The position numbers and the translations under genes are program-made. From Methylovulum sp. (GTDB lineage Bacteria > Pseudomonadota > Gammaproteobacteria > Methylococcales > Methylomonadaceae), in the NCBI GenBank assembly GCA_004299465.1, contig SCST01000624.1:1-9217 (forward strand): a stretch of 9,217 nucleotides of DNA, written 5' to 3'. Shown here piece after piece: positions 1 through 5,923 of the stretch (the first letter of the stretch is position 1; each line of letters begins with the position of its first letter). The notes beneath the pieces were generated by a model, which was not told where the DNA came from, did not search any database, and saw only the letters and a list, made by a program, of their open reading frames with translations.

Positions 1-1033
1 TTTTATCGGCGAGGCGGGCAATGTCCGGCTTGCTGCTTTGCGCCTGGCGGACGCTTTTAATGATTTGCGCCAATGCGGTATCGCGGCCTATACGTGTTGC
101 GCTAAACAAGAAACTGCCGCTTTGGTTCATCGTACCGGCCACCACTTGTGCGCCTACCGTTTTTTCCACCGGCAGCGATTCGCCGGTCAGCATTGATTCA
201 TCGACCGTGGAATGGCCTTCCAGCAACACGCCGTCAACGGCAATTTTTTCGCCGGGCCTGACGCGCAATGTTTCGCCTAAACCGACCTGTTCAATCGGAA
301 TATCGATGTCCTCGCCGTCCCTGATCACGCGGGCGGTGCGCGGCTGCAAGCCGATTAACTGGCGAATTGCGCTGGAGGTTTTGCCCCTGGCCATTGTTTC
401 AAGACCGGTGCCCAGGTTGATAAAGGCCAGGATAACGACGGCGGCCTCAAAATACGCATGCTTGGCCAGCGACGGCAAGGTCGCGTAATAATCGATGACG
501 ATGCAGGAATACAGCCATGCCGAACCCGTGCCCAGCGCTATCAGCGTATCCATATTGGCTTGCCCCAGGCGTAATGACTTGAGCGCACCACTGTAAAAAT
601 GCCAGCCTGAATACATCAGTACGGCTAGTGTGACCAAGGCAATTTCCGGCCATAGCCATTGCCCTGCCTTCGAGCCCATTTCCGGCAGCCAGCCGAGGTT
701 TTCAGCCAGCATCAGCGCGGCGCCGAAGGCCCCCGCTACCGCCGCTTTTTTCATTAATTGCCGGTAGCGTTGCAATTCCTGGGCTTCCTGTTCGGACGGG
801 TCTTCCAGCCCTTCCATGATCGCCGCATCATAGCCGGCATCTTTAACCGCCTGCGTCAGTGCCTCGGGATCGGCGGCGCCCATGACCATCGCCGAGTGAT
901 CGGCAAAATTGACGCTGACCGATGTGACGCCGTTCACCGCCGCCAAAGCGCCTTCAACAGCGCTGACACAACCGGCGCAACGCATGCCCAAAATCGATAA
1001 GCGCAACGCTTCGGAATTGTCTTCTGTGCTCAT
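1..1033 (-). CDS. copA: Cu(+)-translocating P1B-type ATPase, N-terminal part (cut by window edge)
   Basis: Inner-membrane pump that would export Cu(+) from the cytoplasm using ATP. The first 344 residues are visible. An N-terminal HMA domain carries GMRCAGC at residues 16-22 (metal ligands Cys19 and Cys22). Four hydrophobic segments follow at about 96-115, 131-151, 162-183 and 194-214, including MDTLIALGTGSAW, typical of Cu-ATPases. The actuator domain then shows DESMLTGES with the phosphatase TGES loop at 283-286. The reading stops at SSKPDIARLADK. The CPC ion-binding motif, DKTGT phosphorylation site and ATP-binding domain lie outside the window, so Cu specificity is inferred from the N-terminal half. 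I chose the ATG at 1033, which has AGGA six bases upstream. An in-frame ATG at 1048 lacks a ribosome site and overlaps the repeat's target duplication. It lies downstream of the CopZ-like gene on the same strand. Confidence 0.93.
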   Translation of the reverse strand, partial: MSTEDNSEALRLSILGMRCAGCVSAVEGALAAVNGVTSVSVNFADHSAMVMGAADPEALTQAVKDAGYDAAIMEGLEDPSEQEAQELQRYRQLMKKAAVAGAFGAALMLAENLGWLPEMGSKAGQWLWPEIALVTLAVLMYSGWHFYSGALKSLRLGQANMDTLIALGTGSAWLYSCIVIDYYATLPSLAKHAYFEAAVVILAFINLGTGLETMARGKTSSAIRQLIGLQPRTARVIRDGEDIDIPIEQVGLGETLRVRPGEKIAVDGVLLEGHSTVDESMLTGESLPVEKTVGAQVVAGTMNQSGSFLFSATRIGRDTALAQIIKSVRQAQSSKPDIARLADK

Positions 1034-1044
1034 AACCTGTCCTA

Positions 1045-1177
1045 ACATAAAGGTAACTGTTCAGATCCTTGCCTGAAGCGTAGGGCGCGCCTTCTCCGAC
1101 GTGTGGATAACGTGCCAGTCCGTTGATGGCGCGCGCAGCACGCCCTACAGCAAGGGGCTGAATAGTTACACATAAAG
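1045..1177. mobile_element. MITE-like element, IS66-type ends, with 8-bp target duplications
   Basis: A 117-bp element (1053-1169) has terminal inverted repeats GTAACTGTTCAGATCCTTGC (1053-1072) and GCAAGGGGCTGAATAGTTAC (1150-1169), which pair at 17 of 20 positions. It is flanked on both sides by the identical octamer ACATAAAG (1045-1052 and 1170-1177). That is a perfect target-site duplication and direct evidence of transposition. An inner inverted repeat, GTAGGGCGCGCC (1080-1091) against AGCACGCCCTAC (1137-1148), resembles the REP-like palindromes at 5196 and 5882. No transposase is encoded. Ends beginning GTAA and 8-bp duplications are family features of IS66 elements, so a transposase of that family acting in trans is the likely mobiliser; this last point is inference. 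The element sits between the copZ-like gene and copA, and its transcript could fold into a long hairpin. Confidence 0.8.
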
Positions 1178-1255
1178 TAGGCACGCATCGCGTACCATAA
1201 ATCCAGCGCAGATAAGGCCAAACGCCTCGAACAAGGTACGCGATGCGTACCTTAC
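1177..1255. repeat. 79-bp palindromic (hairpin) repeat
   Basis: The left arm GTAGGCACGCATCGCGTACC (1177-1196) pairs with the right arm at 1235-1255. The innermost 14 bases (ACGCATCGCGTACC against GGTACGCGATGCGT) pair perfectly, with one further mismatch and one bulge toward the outside. The loop is about 38 nt. The pattern is that of a REP/BIME-type intergenic repeat; no second copy exists in this window. It begins at the last base of the MITE's right target duplication, so the MITE landed at its edge. It occupies nearly all the space between the copZ-like stop codon and the MITE. Confidence 0.65.
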
Positions 1256-1260
1256 CTGTA

Positions 1261-1473
1261 CTACGCCTCTACCGTAAATCCCGCACCGGTAATCGCCTCT
1301 TTAATCGCGTCCAGGTCGGTTTTTTCAGTATCAAATTCGACGCTGACGGTATTTTCCTTGTTTGATGCATTAACCTGCGCTATACCTTCAATCGCTGTTA
1401 ATGCACCGACTATATTGGCCTCGCAACCGCCGCATTTCATGCCGGTAACGGTTAATACTGCAGACTCGATCAT
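1261..1473 (-). CDS. copZ: CopZ-like HMA-domain metal-binding protein
   Basis: A 70-residue cytoplasmic protein made of a single heavy-metal-associated (ferredoxin-fold) domain. The metal site is GMKCGGC at residues 11-17, with Cys14 and Cys17 as the expected Cu(+) ligands. Length and fold match CopZ copper chaperones, which hand Cu(+) to the HMA domain of CopA. The CopA-type ATPase lies next downstream on the same strand, which supports this role. A strong ribosome site (GAGGAG, six bases before the ATG) fixes the start. Mercury (MerP-like) or zinc binding cannot be excluded from the domain alone, but MerP is normally exported and no signal peptide is present here. Confidence 0.85.
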   Translation of the reverse strand: MIESAVLTVTGMKCGGCEANIVGALTAIEGIAQVNASNKENTVSVEFDTEKTDLDAIKEAITGAGFTVEA

Positions 1474-1569
1474 GACATTCTCCTCATAATGGTTTTAAAT
1501 AGTTTCAAGTTAACGAAGACTGTTATTCTTTGGTACGATAACGATCCAAATCATCCCTAGTAACAACTT
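1474..1569. promoter_or_regulatory. Divergent intergenic region between copZ-like gene and hflD
   Basis: This 96-bp AT-rich stretch must hold the start signals for both the leftward copper genes and the rightward hflD-ABC operon. The best plus-strand candidate is weak: TTAACG (1510-1515) and TACGAT (1534-1539) with an 18-bp spacer, each matching the sigma-70 consensus at 4 of 6 positions. On the minus strand I find no convincing sigma-70 pair, and no clear dyad of the CueR/MerR type that would show copper control. The hflD start has no recognisable Shine-Dalgarno sequence. Confidence 0.3.
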
Positions 1570-2193
1570 ATGCAATTAAATACTATCACTAACCAGACCA
1601 TTGCGCTCGCCGGAATTGCCCAGTCCGCCGCACTGGTGCATCAACTCGCAATCACAGGGGCTGCGGATGCCTCTGCGATGGAAGCCAGTATCGGCAGTGT
1701 GCTGAAAATCGACTCCGACAGCGTTATTGATGTATACGGCAGCCTGGCCGGCCTAAAACTGGGGTTTGAACAACTCAACGCACAAATGACCGGTTATAAA
1801 ATCACCTATCCCGAACAGGCGCGATATTCGGCTTCACTGGTTTTTCTCGAAAACCAACTGTCTACCCGCAAAGACCTGTTGAATACGATACAAATCGGCA
1901 TCACCAAAGCCCAGGCGCAAAGCGAACATTTCGGCCTGCTGCATGAAAATGTGCTGGCCAATCTCGGCGATATTTATGCCAATACGCTCAGCACCCTGCA
2001 ACCGCGCATCATGGTCAACGGTGAAGCCGACTATTTATCACGGCCCGATATCGCCAACAAGATACGCGCCTGCCTGCTGGCCGGCATACGCTCGGCGATG
2101 TTATGGCGGCAATGCGGCGGCACGCGCTGGAAGTTCCTGTTTTACCGAAAAAAAATCCACGCCGAATTACAACTGCTGTTAAAGCGGGTTTAA
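1570..2193 (+). CDS. hflD: HflD, high-frequency-lysogenization regulator homolog
   Basis: A 207-residue protein matching E. coli HflD (formerly YcfC) along its length: near the start TIALAGIAQSAALVHQLA, then YSASLVFLENQLS in the middle, LEHF-like SEHFGLLHENVLANLGDIY, and toward the end KIRACLLAGIRSAMLWRQCGG. In E. coli, HflD is a mostly helical, peripherally membrane-associated protein that affects lambda lysogeny by sequestering CII; its housekeeping role is unclear. The length is normal for the family. In E. coli it sits between mnmA and purB, but neither is here. It is instead the first gene of a run with an ABC transporter whose ATPase starts three bases after its stop. No membrane segment or signal peptide is seen. 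Confidence 0.92.
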   Translation: MQLNTITNQTIALAGIAQSAALVHQLAITGAADASAMEASIGSVLKIDSDSVIDVYGSLAGLKLGFEQLNAQMTGYKITYPEQARYSASLVFLENQLSTRKDLLNTIQIGITKAQAQSEHFGLLHENVLANLGDIYANTLSTLQPRIMVNGEADYLSRPDIANKIRACLLAGIRSAMLWRQCGGTRWKFLFYRKKIHAELQLLLKRV

Positions 2194-2196
2194 GCA

Positions 2197-3123
2197 ATGG
2201 CGTTACTGATAGAGGCCGAACATCTCTACCGTTATTACGGCAAACACTGTGCCGTCAATGATGTCAGCTTTACATTGACCAAGGGTAATGTGCTGGGTTT
2301 TTTAGGCCCTAACGGCGCCGGCAAAACGACGACGATGCAAATGCTGTGCGGCGTGCTCGCACCCAGCTCCGGTGCTATCAAAATCAACGGCTTCGACCTG
2401 TCAGAGCAGCCCTTGTCAGCGAAACGGCATCTCGGTTACCTGCCCGATACGCCGCCGCTTTACCGCGAATTAACGGTGTATGAGTTCCTCGCTTACTGCG
2501 CGCAATTGCATGGCCTTGCGCCCAAAAATATCCGCCAGGCCATCGATGATGCCCAGCAGCGTTGCGGCCTGGCGACTGTCACCAAACGACTGATCGGCAA
2601 CCTATCCAAAGGCTTCCAACAGCGTGTCGGCATCGCCCAGGCCATCTTGCATAATCCCGACGTCATCATACTGGATGAACCCACAGTTGGCCTCGATCCG
2701 CTGCAAATCAGCGAAATTCGCGCATTAATCCGCGAACTGGGGCAAGACCACGGCGTTATCCTGTCCACACACCGGCTCAGCGAAGTGCAGGAATCGTGTA
2801 CGCAGGTACAGATTATTCATCAGGGACAACTGATATTAAATGAAAGTATCGATGTGCTTAAACAGATGATGGATACCGGCATTGTCGAGGTCGCAACCCG
2901 GCTTGCGCCCGATACCGGCCTGTTAGCGGCTATTCCCGGCGTCACTTTTCTTGAAAACCTCGCCGGGAACCGGGTACGAATCCATTACAGCGTGACCGAC
3001 AATCCTACGCAACGCATTACCGAAACCATTATCGCCGCCGGTTGGGAATTACATGAACTGGCGCCGGTAAAAAAATCGATGGAAGATATTTTTATCACTT
3101 TAATCCGGGACAATGAATCATGA
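2197..3123 (+). CDS. ABC transporter ATP-binding protein, GldA/ABC-2 type
   Basis: A 308-residue cytoplasmic ATPase that would power the permease encoded next. All main ABC motifs are visible: Walker A GPNGAGKT (37-44), signature LSKGFQQRVG (136-145), Walker B VIILDE (156-161, catalytic Glu161), D-loop GLDP (165-168) and the switch His192. The usual Q-loop glutamine is replaced by the GYLPDTPPLY stretch (80-89), which is normal for the GldA/Nat-type subfamily. The roughly 90 residues after the core form the accessory C-terminal region usual in this family, ending in a conserved-looking MEDIF motif. It starts three bases after hflD with no strong ribosome site, so translation is probably coupled. 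Its stop overlaps the next start as ATGA. The substrate is unknown. Confidence 0.93.
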   Translation: MALLIEAEHLYRYYGKHCAVNDVSFTLTKGNVLGFLGPNGAGKTTTMQMLCGVLAPSSGAIKINGFDLSEQPLSAKRHLGYLPDTPPLYRELTVYEFLAYCAQLHGLAPKNIRQAIDDAQQRCGLATVTKRLIGNLSKGFQQRVGIAQAILHNPDVIILDEPTVGLDPLQISEIRALIRELGQDHGVILSTHRLSEVQESCTQVQIIHQGQLILNESIDVLKQMMDTGIVEVATRLAPDTGLLAAIPGVTFLENLAGNRVRIHYSVTDNPTQRITETIIAAGWELHELAPVKKSMEDIFITLIRDNES

Positions 3124-3875
3124 CATTTTTCGTGATCGCCTGGCGCGAATTCAAGACGCTATTCCTGTCGCCGATGGCATGGACGGTCTTGGCGATATTA
3201 CAAACAATTTTCGCCTATTTGTTTTTAACCCAGGTTGAAAGCTTCCTGATGTTGCAGCCCAAACTCGCGCAAATCGAGAACGGGCCCGGCCTCACGGATA
3301 TTATCGTGCCGCCGTTGTTCGGCAACGCCGGCATTATCCTGCTGTTGATCACGCCGCTGTTGACGATGCAGCTGATCTGCGGGGAGCGCCGCAACAAGAC
3401 ACTGGCTTTGCTGCTGTCCGCGCCGGTATCGAGCGCCGAGATTATTATCGGCAAATACCTGGGAATATTGGGGCTGCTGTTGCTGGTCGTGGCATTGACT
3501 GCCATGATGCCGCTATCCCTGCTGGCCGGCGGCGAATTGGATACCGGCAAGTTCCTGGCTAATATCCTGGCCCTGACCCTGCTCGTTTCGGCGTTTGCCG
3601 CAGCCGGCCTGTACCTGTCGACTATAGCCGGACATCCCGTGATTGCCGCAATGGGCAGTTTCGGCATGCTGCTATTGCTGTGGATCCTGGACTGGACGGC
3701 AGGCGTCAAAGACCAGCGCAACGAACTATTTGAATACCTGTCCATATTGAGGCATTTCCAGAACCTGCAAAGCGGCCTGCTCAGCTCCATCGATGTGGGC
3801 TATTTCCTGCTGTTCATCGGCGGCTTCATACTGCTCAGCATCCGCAGCCTCGATAATAACCGGCTATGCCAATGA
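3120..3875 (+). CDS. ABC-2 type permease, GldF-like
   Basis: A 251-residue inner-membrane protein with about six hydrophobic helices (roughly 19-36, 70-86, 114-134, 147-168, 174-192 and 225-241). Between the second and third helices it carries GERRNKTLALLLSAPVS (88-104), the cytoplasmic motif of the ABC-2/GldF permease family thought to contact the ATPase. The N-terminus has the typical WREFKTLFLSPMAW amphipathic stretch. The start overlaps the ATPase stop by four bases, and the end overlaps the next gene, so the three subunits are probably made together. The closest known arrangement is GldA-GldF-GldG of Bacteroidetes gliding motility and its widespread proteobacterial relatives, whose substrate is not established. 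Confidence 0.9.
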   Translation: MTFFVIAWREFKTLFLSPMAWTVLAILQTIFAYLFLTQVESFLMLQPKLAQIENGPGLTDIIVPPLFGNAGIILLLITPLLTMQLICGERRNKTLALLLSAPVSSAEIIIGKYLGILGLLLLVVALTAMMPLSLLAGGELDTGKFLANILALTLLVSAFAAAGLYLSTIAGHPVIAAMGSFGMLLLLWILDWTAGVKDQRNELFEYLSILRHFQNLQSGLLSSIDVGYFLLFIGGFILLSIRSLDNNRLCQ

Positions 3876-5179
3876 CCTTATCATTCCATCGGATGCGCCG
3901 CTTAAAACGCGGCCTGGCTACCTTGGCATTGCTGTGTGTAATCGGCGCATTGGCCTGGTTAAGCGTGCGTTACCCGCTGCAAACCGATGTCACCGCCAAT
4001 ACCGGCAATACCTTGTCGATCGCTACGCAAAAACTGCTGCTGTCGCTACCCGATAAAGTGGACATCACCGCCTATATCAAAAAAGGCCAGCCGATACGCC
4101 TGCAAATCGCGCAGTTGATCGACCGCTATCGCCGCCATAAAGCGGATGTCACGCTACAGTTCGTAGACCCCGACGGGCAGCCGGAAAAAGCGCGCGAACT
4201 GGAATTGGGTGCAGAAGGAGCCGTTCTTGTCGATTACAGGGGGCATAGCGAAAAACTGAAATTTATCGATGAATCGACCTTGAGCAATGCCCTGCTGCAT
4301 CTTGCCAATGCCAATCAACGCTGGGTGAGCTTCCTGAACGGACATGGCGAACGCTCGCCCGACGGCATCGCCAATTTTGATTTAGGGCAATTCGGCAAGG
4401 AACTCGCGCGCCGTAACATCAAGGCCTTAACGCTTAACCTGGCTACACTGTCCAGTATCCCCGATAACTCGGCATTGCTCGTGATAGCCGCACCTGCCGT
4501 GCCGTTATTGCCTGGAGAACAGGCCATCATCAGCCGCTATATCCGGGACGGCGGCAACTTGCTGGTATTGGCCGAACCCGATAACCCGCATCTAGACGCC
4601 ATACTGCAACAACTCGGCATCCAAAGGATGCCCGGCGCCATCATTGACGGCAGCACCAGGTTGTACGGCATCGACAACCCCGGCTTTGTCATTGCCGGCA
4701 GCTATCCTGAGCATGCCATCACGCGGGGCTTGCAAATCATTACCCTTTACCCCGTCGCCGCAGCGCTTGAATACCGGCAAACCGGCGATTTCCACACCGA
4801 ACCCCTGCTGAGCACCGAAACCGGGAGTCTGAGTTCCGATACCTCCGGTAAATCGCGCAATCCGCTGATATTTGGCTTGGCCTTAAGCCGTGATGTTGGC
4901 AAGACCGGGCAACAGCGCATTGCCGTCATCGGCGACAGCGATTTTCTGTCAAACACTTATCTTGGCAATGCAGGTAACCTGGACATCGGCTTAAGGATTT
5001 TTAACTGGCTGGTTCATGATGACCGGTTTATCGACATTCCTGCCAAAATCGCCACCGACAAAACCCTGCAATTAACGCAAACCGCAGTTGCCGTCATCGG
5101 CTTCGGGTTTCTAATCGCTATGCCGGCGGCGTTGATCGGGACAGGGTTTATCGTTTGGCGCATGCGTAAGCGGCGTTGA
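3866..5179 (+). CDS. GldG-like membrane-anchored ABC transporter auxiliary protein
   Basis: A 437-residue protein with a membrane helix near each end (about 17-34 and 406-431) and a large periplasmic region between. A positively charged N-terminus and the C-terminal tail WRMRKRR suggest both termini are cytoplasmic. Family hallmarks of the GldG/ABC-type uncharacterised transport domain are visible: WVSFLNGHGERSP (153-165), LLVLAEPDNPHL (232-243) and RIAVIGDSDFLSN (351-363) followed by the NWLVHDD end of that domain. The start shown overlaps the permease by 10 bp. A second ATG at 3872 would give an ATGA overlap identical to the upstream junction and is equally plausible. Related operons often continue with a DUF4340 gene; here a palindrome and a convergent gene follow instead. 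Confidence 0.87.
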   Translation: MPMTLSFHRMRRLKRGLATLALLCVIGALAWLSVRYPLQTDVTANTGNTLSIATQKLLLSLPDKVDITAYIKKGQPIRLQIAQLIDRYRRHKADVTLQFVDPDGQPEKARELELGAEGAVLVDYRGHSEKLKFIDESTLSNALLHLANANQRWVSFLNGHGERSPDGIANFDLGQFGKELARRNIKALTLNLATLSSIPDNSALLVIAAPAVPLLPGEQAIISRYIRDGGNLLVLAEPDNPHLDAILQQLGIQRMPGAIIDGSTRLYGIDNPGFVIAGSYPEHAITRGLQIITLYPVAAALEYRQTGDFHTEPLLSTETGSLSSDTSGKSRNPLIFGLALSRDVGKTGQQRIAVIGDSDFLSNTYLGNAGNLDIGLRIFNWLVHDDRFIDIPAKIATDKTLQLTQTAVAVIGFGFLIAMPAALIGTGFIVWRMRKRR

Positions 5180-5195
5180 TTTTTCGTTGTTGATG

Positions 5196-5247
5196 TAGGG
5201 CGCGCCGTGCGCGCCAGAGAGATAAAAGGCGCGCACGGCACACCCTA
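5196..5247. repeat. REP-like palindrome, copy 1
   Basis: The left arm TAGGGCGCGCCGTGCGCGCC (5196-5215) and right arm GGCGCGCACGGCACACCCTA (5228-5247) pair at 18 of 20 positions around a 12-nt loop. It lies between the convergent ends of the GldG-like gene and the exported-protein gene. It could block transcription or protect mRNA 3' ends from both sides, but neither strand has a T-run after the stem, so it is not a canonical intrinsic terminator. The right arm and its flank match the copy at 5907-5930 at 21 of 24 positions. Confidence 0.75.
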
Positions 5248-5288
5248 TACCAAACGATCATGTGGTGGCTGGAAATGCTTATCTCAAC

Positions 5289-5807
5289 TTACCGGGCAGG
5301 AACGCGGCTGCCTTCAAAAGTGACAGAAATAGCAGGCGCAGGAAGATCAGTTTTATAGGGGTCATCTGTCAGATTAAAAAAACGCACATCGATACTCCCC
5401 TGGATGCCCTGTTTCCGGGCATTGACCGATGCCTGGTAATCCGCCCGCGCCATGCCGCCTTCGGCACTAGACACGCCGGGCAGCGAAAAATTGATGGCCG
5501 TTGCATGCACTGTTCTTCTGTCATCGCATTGCCAGGAACCTAAAGAAGTCGTAAAGGCATTGAAAGCACCTGCAACACCGCCTTGATTGGAATCCGTCCG
5601 CGTTAAATTGCCGTCCGAGCCGAACGTCAATACCGCTCGCGATGCAAAAGAACCATCCGGGTTCGACATCGTGACCAGGTAAGTGCCGCTGACCAGCGAG
5701 CGGCAAGCCTTGCTTTTATCGGCGGCTGCCGCGTTAAGTGGGGATAGCAACGTTAATGCGGATAATAATCCGGCCAACGCTAGACATGACGGTTTATTGA
5801 TCTTCAT
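5289..5807 (-). CDS. Small exported protein of unknown function
   Basis: A 172-residue protein with a clear Sec signal peptide: MKINK, a hydrophobic core LALAGLLSALTLLSPL, and a likely cleavage site after NAAAA (near residue 27). The mature part is about 145 residues, rich in short alternating stretches (GTYLVTMSNPDGSFASRAVLTF, GSIDVRFF, ISVTFEGSRV) that suggest a beta-sheet or small-barrel fold. Its two mature cysteines (in KACRS and WQCDD) could form a disulphide. The cysteine is not placed as a lipobox, so it is probably soluble in the periplasm or secreted. I chose the ATG at 5807 because GGAG lies seven bases upstream and the signal peptide starts there; an in-frame ATG at 5840 would add 11 residues without a good ribosome site. 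I do not recognise a function. Confidence 0.75.
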   Translation of the reverse strand: MKINKPSCLALAGLLSALTLLSPLNAAAADKSKACRSLVSGTYLVTMSNPDGSFASRAVLTFGSDGNLTRTDSNQGGVAGAFNAFTTSLGSWQCDDRRTVHATAINFSLPGVSSAEGGMARADYQASVNARKQGIQGSIDVRFFNLTDDPYKTDLPAPAISVTFEGSRVPAR

Positions 5808-5869
5808 GATTGGACTCCGAGTGATGTATCTGATTGTCAATTGAACTGTAACACAGAGCCGTCGCCCGA

Positions 5870-5881
5870 CATAAAAACATC
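5870..5881 (-). terminator. Possible intrinsic terminator tail of uvrB
   Basis: Read on the minus strand, the REP-like stem downstream of uvrB (15-bp arms, 10-nt loop) is followed three bases later by a TTTTT run in ATGTTTTTATGT. A strong GC stem plus a short T-run fits rho-independent termination of uvrB transcripts before the exported-protein gene. The T-run is short and slightly offset, so efficiency is uncertain. Confidence 0.45.
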
Positions 5882-5921
5882 CGTGCCGCGCGCGCCGGAA
5901 TCAAAAGGCGCGCACGGCACG
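5882..5921. repeat. REP-like palindrome, copy 2, abutting uvrB stop
   Basis: The left arm CGTGCCGCGCGCGCC (5882-5896) and right arm GGCGCGCACGGCACG (5907-5921) pair at 14 of 15 positions around a 10-nt loop. It is the same family as the copy at 5196-5247: the right arm plus flank (5907-5930) matches 5228-5251 at 21 of 24 positions. That homology runs through the uvrB stop codon at 5924-5926. Confidence 0.75.
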
Positions 5922-5923
5922 CC

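Noticed and set aside
954..1184. Open reading frame on the minus strand of 76 codons
   Set aside because: It reads through the MITE and overlaps the copA N-terminus in another frame; its protein is repeat-derived and has no ribosome site of its own.
1474..1569. CueR-type copper operator upstream of the copZ-like gene
   Set aside because: No clear GC-rich dyad with a 19-20 bp promoter spacer could be found.
3215..3790. Long minus-strand open frame opposite the permease gene
   Set aside because: It is a shadow: the plus strand encodes a clear membrane permease in an overlapping operon, and the antisense protein has no recognisable features.
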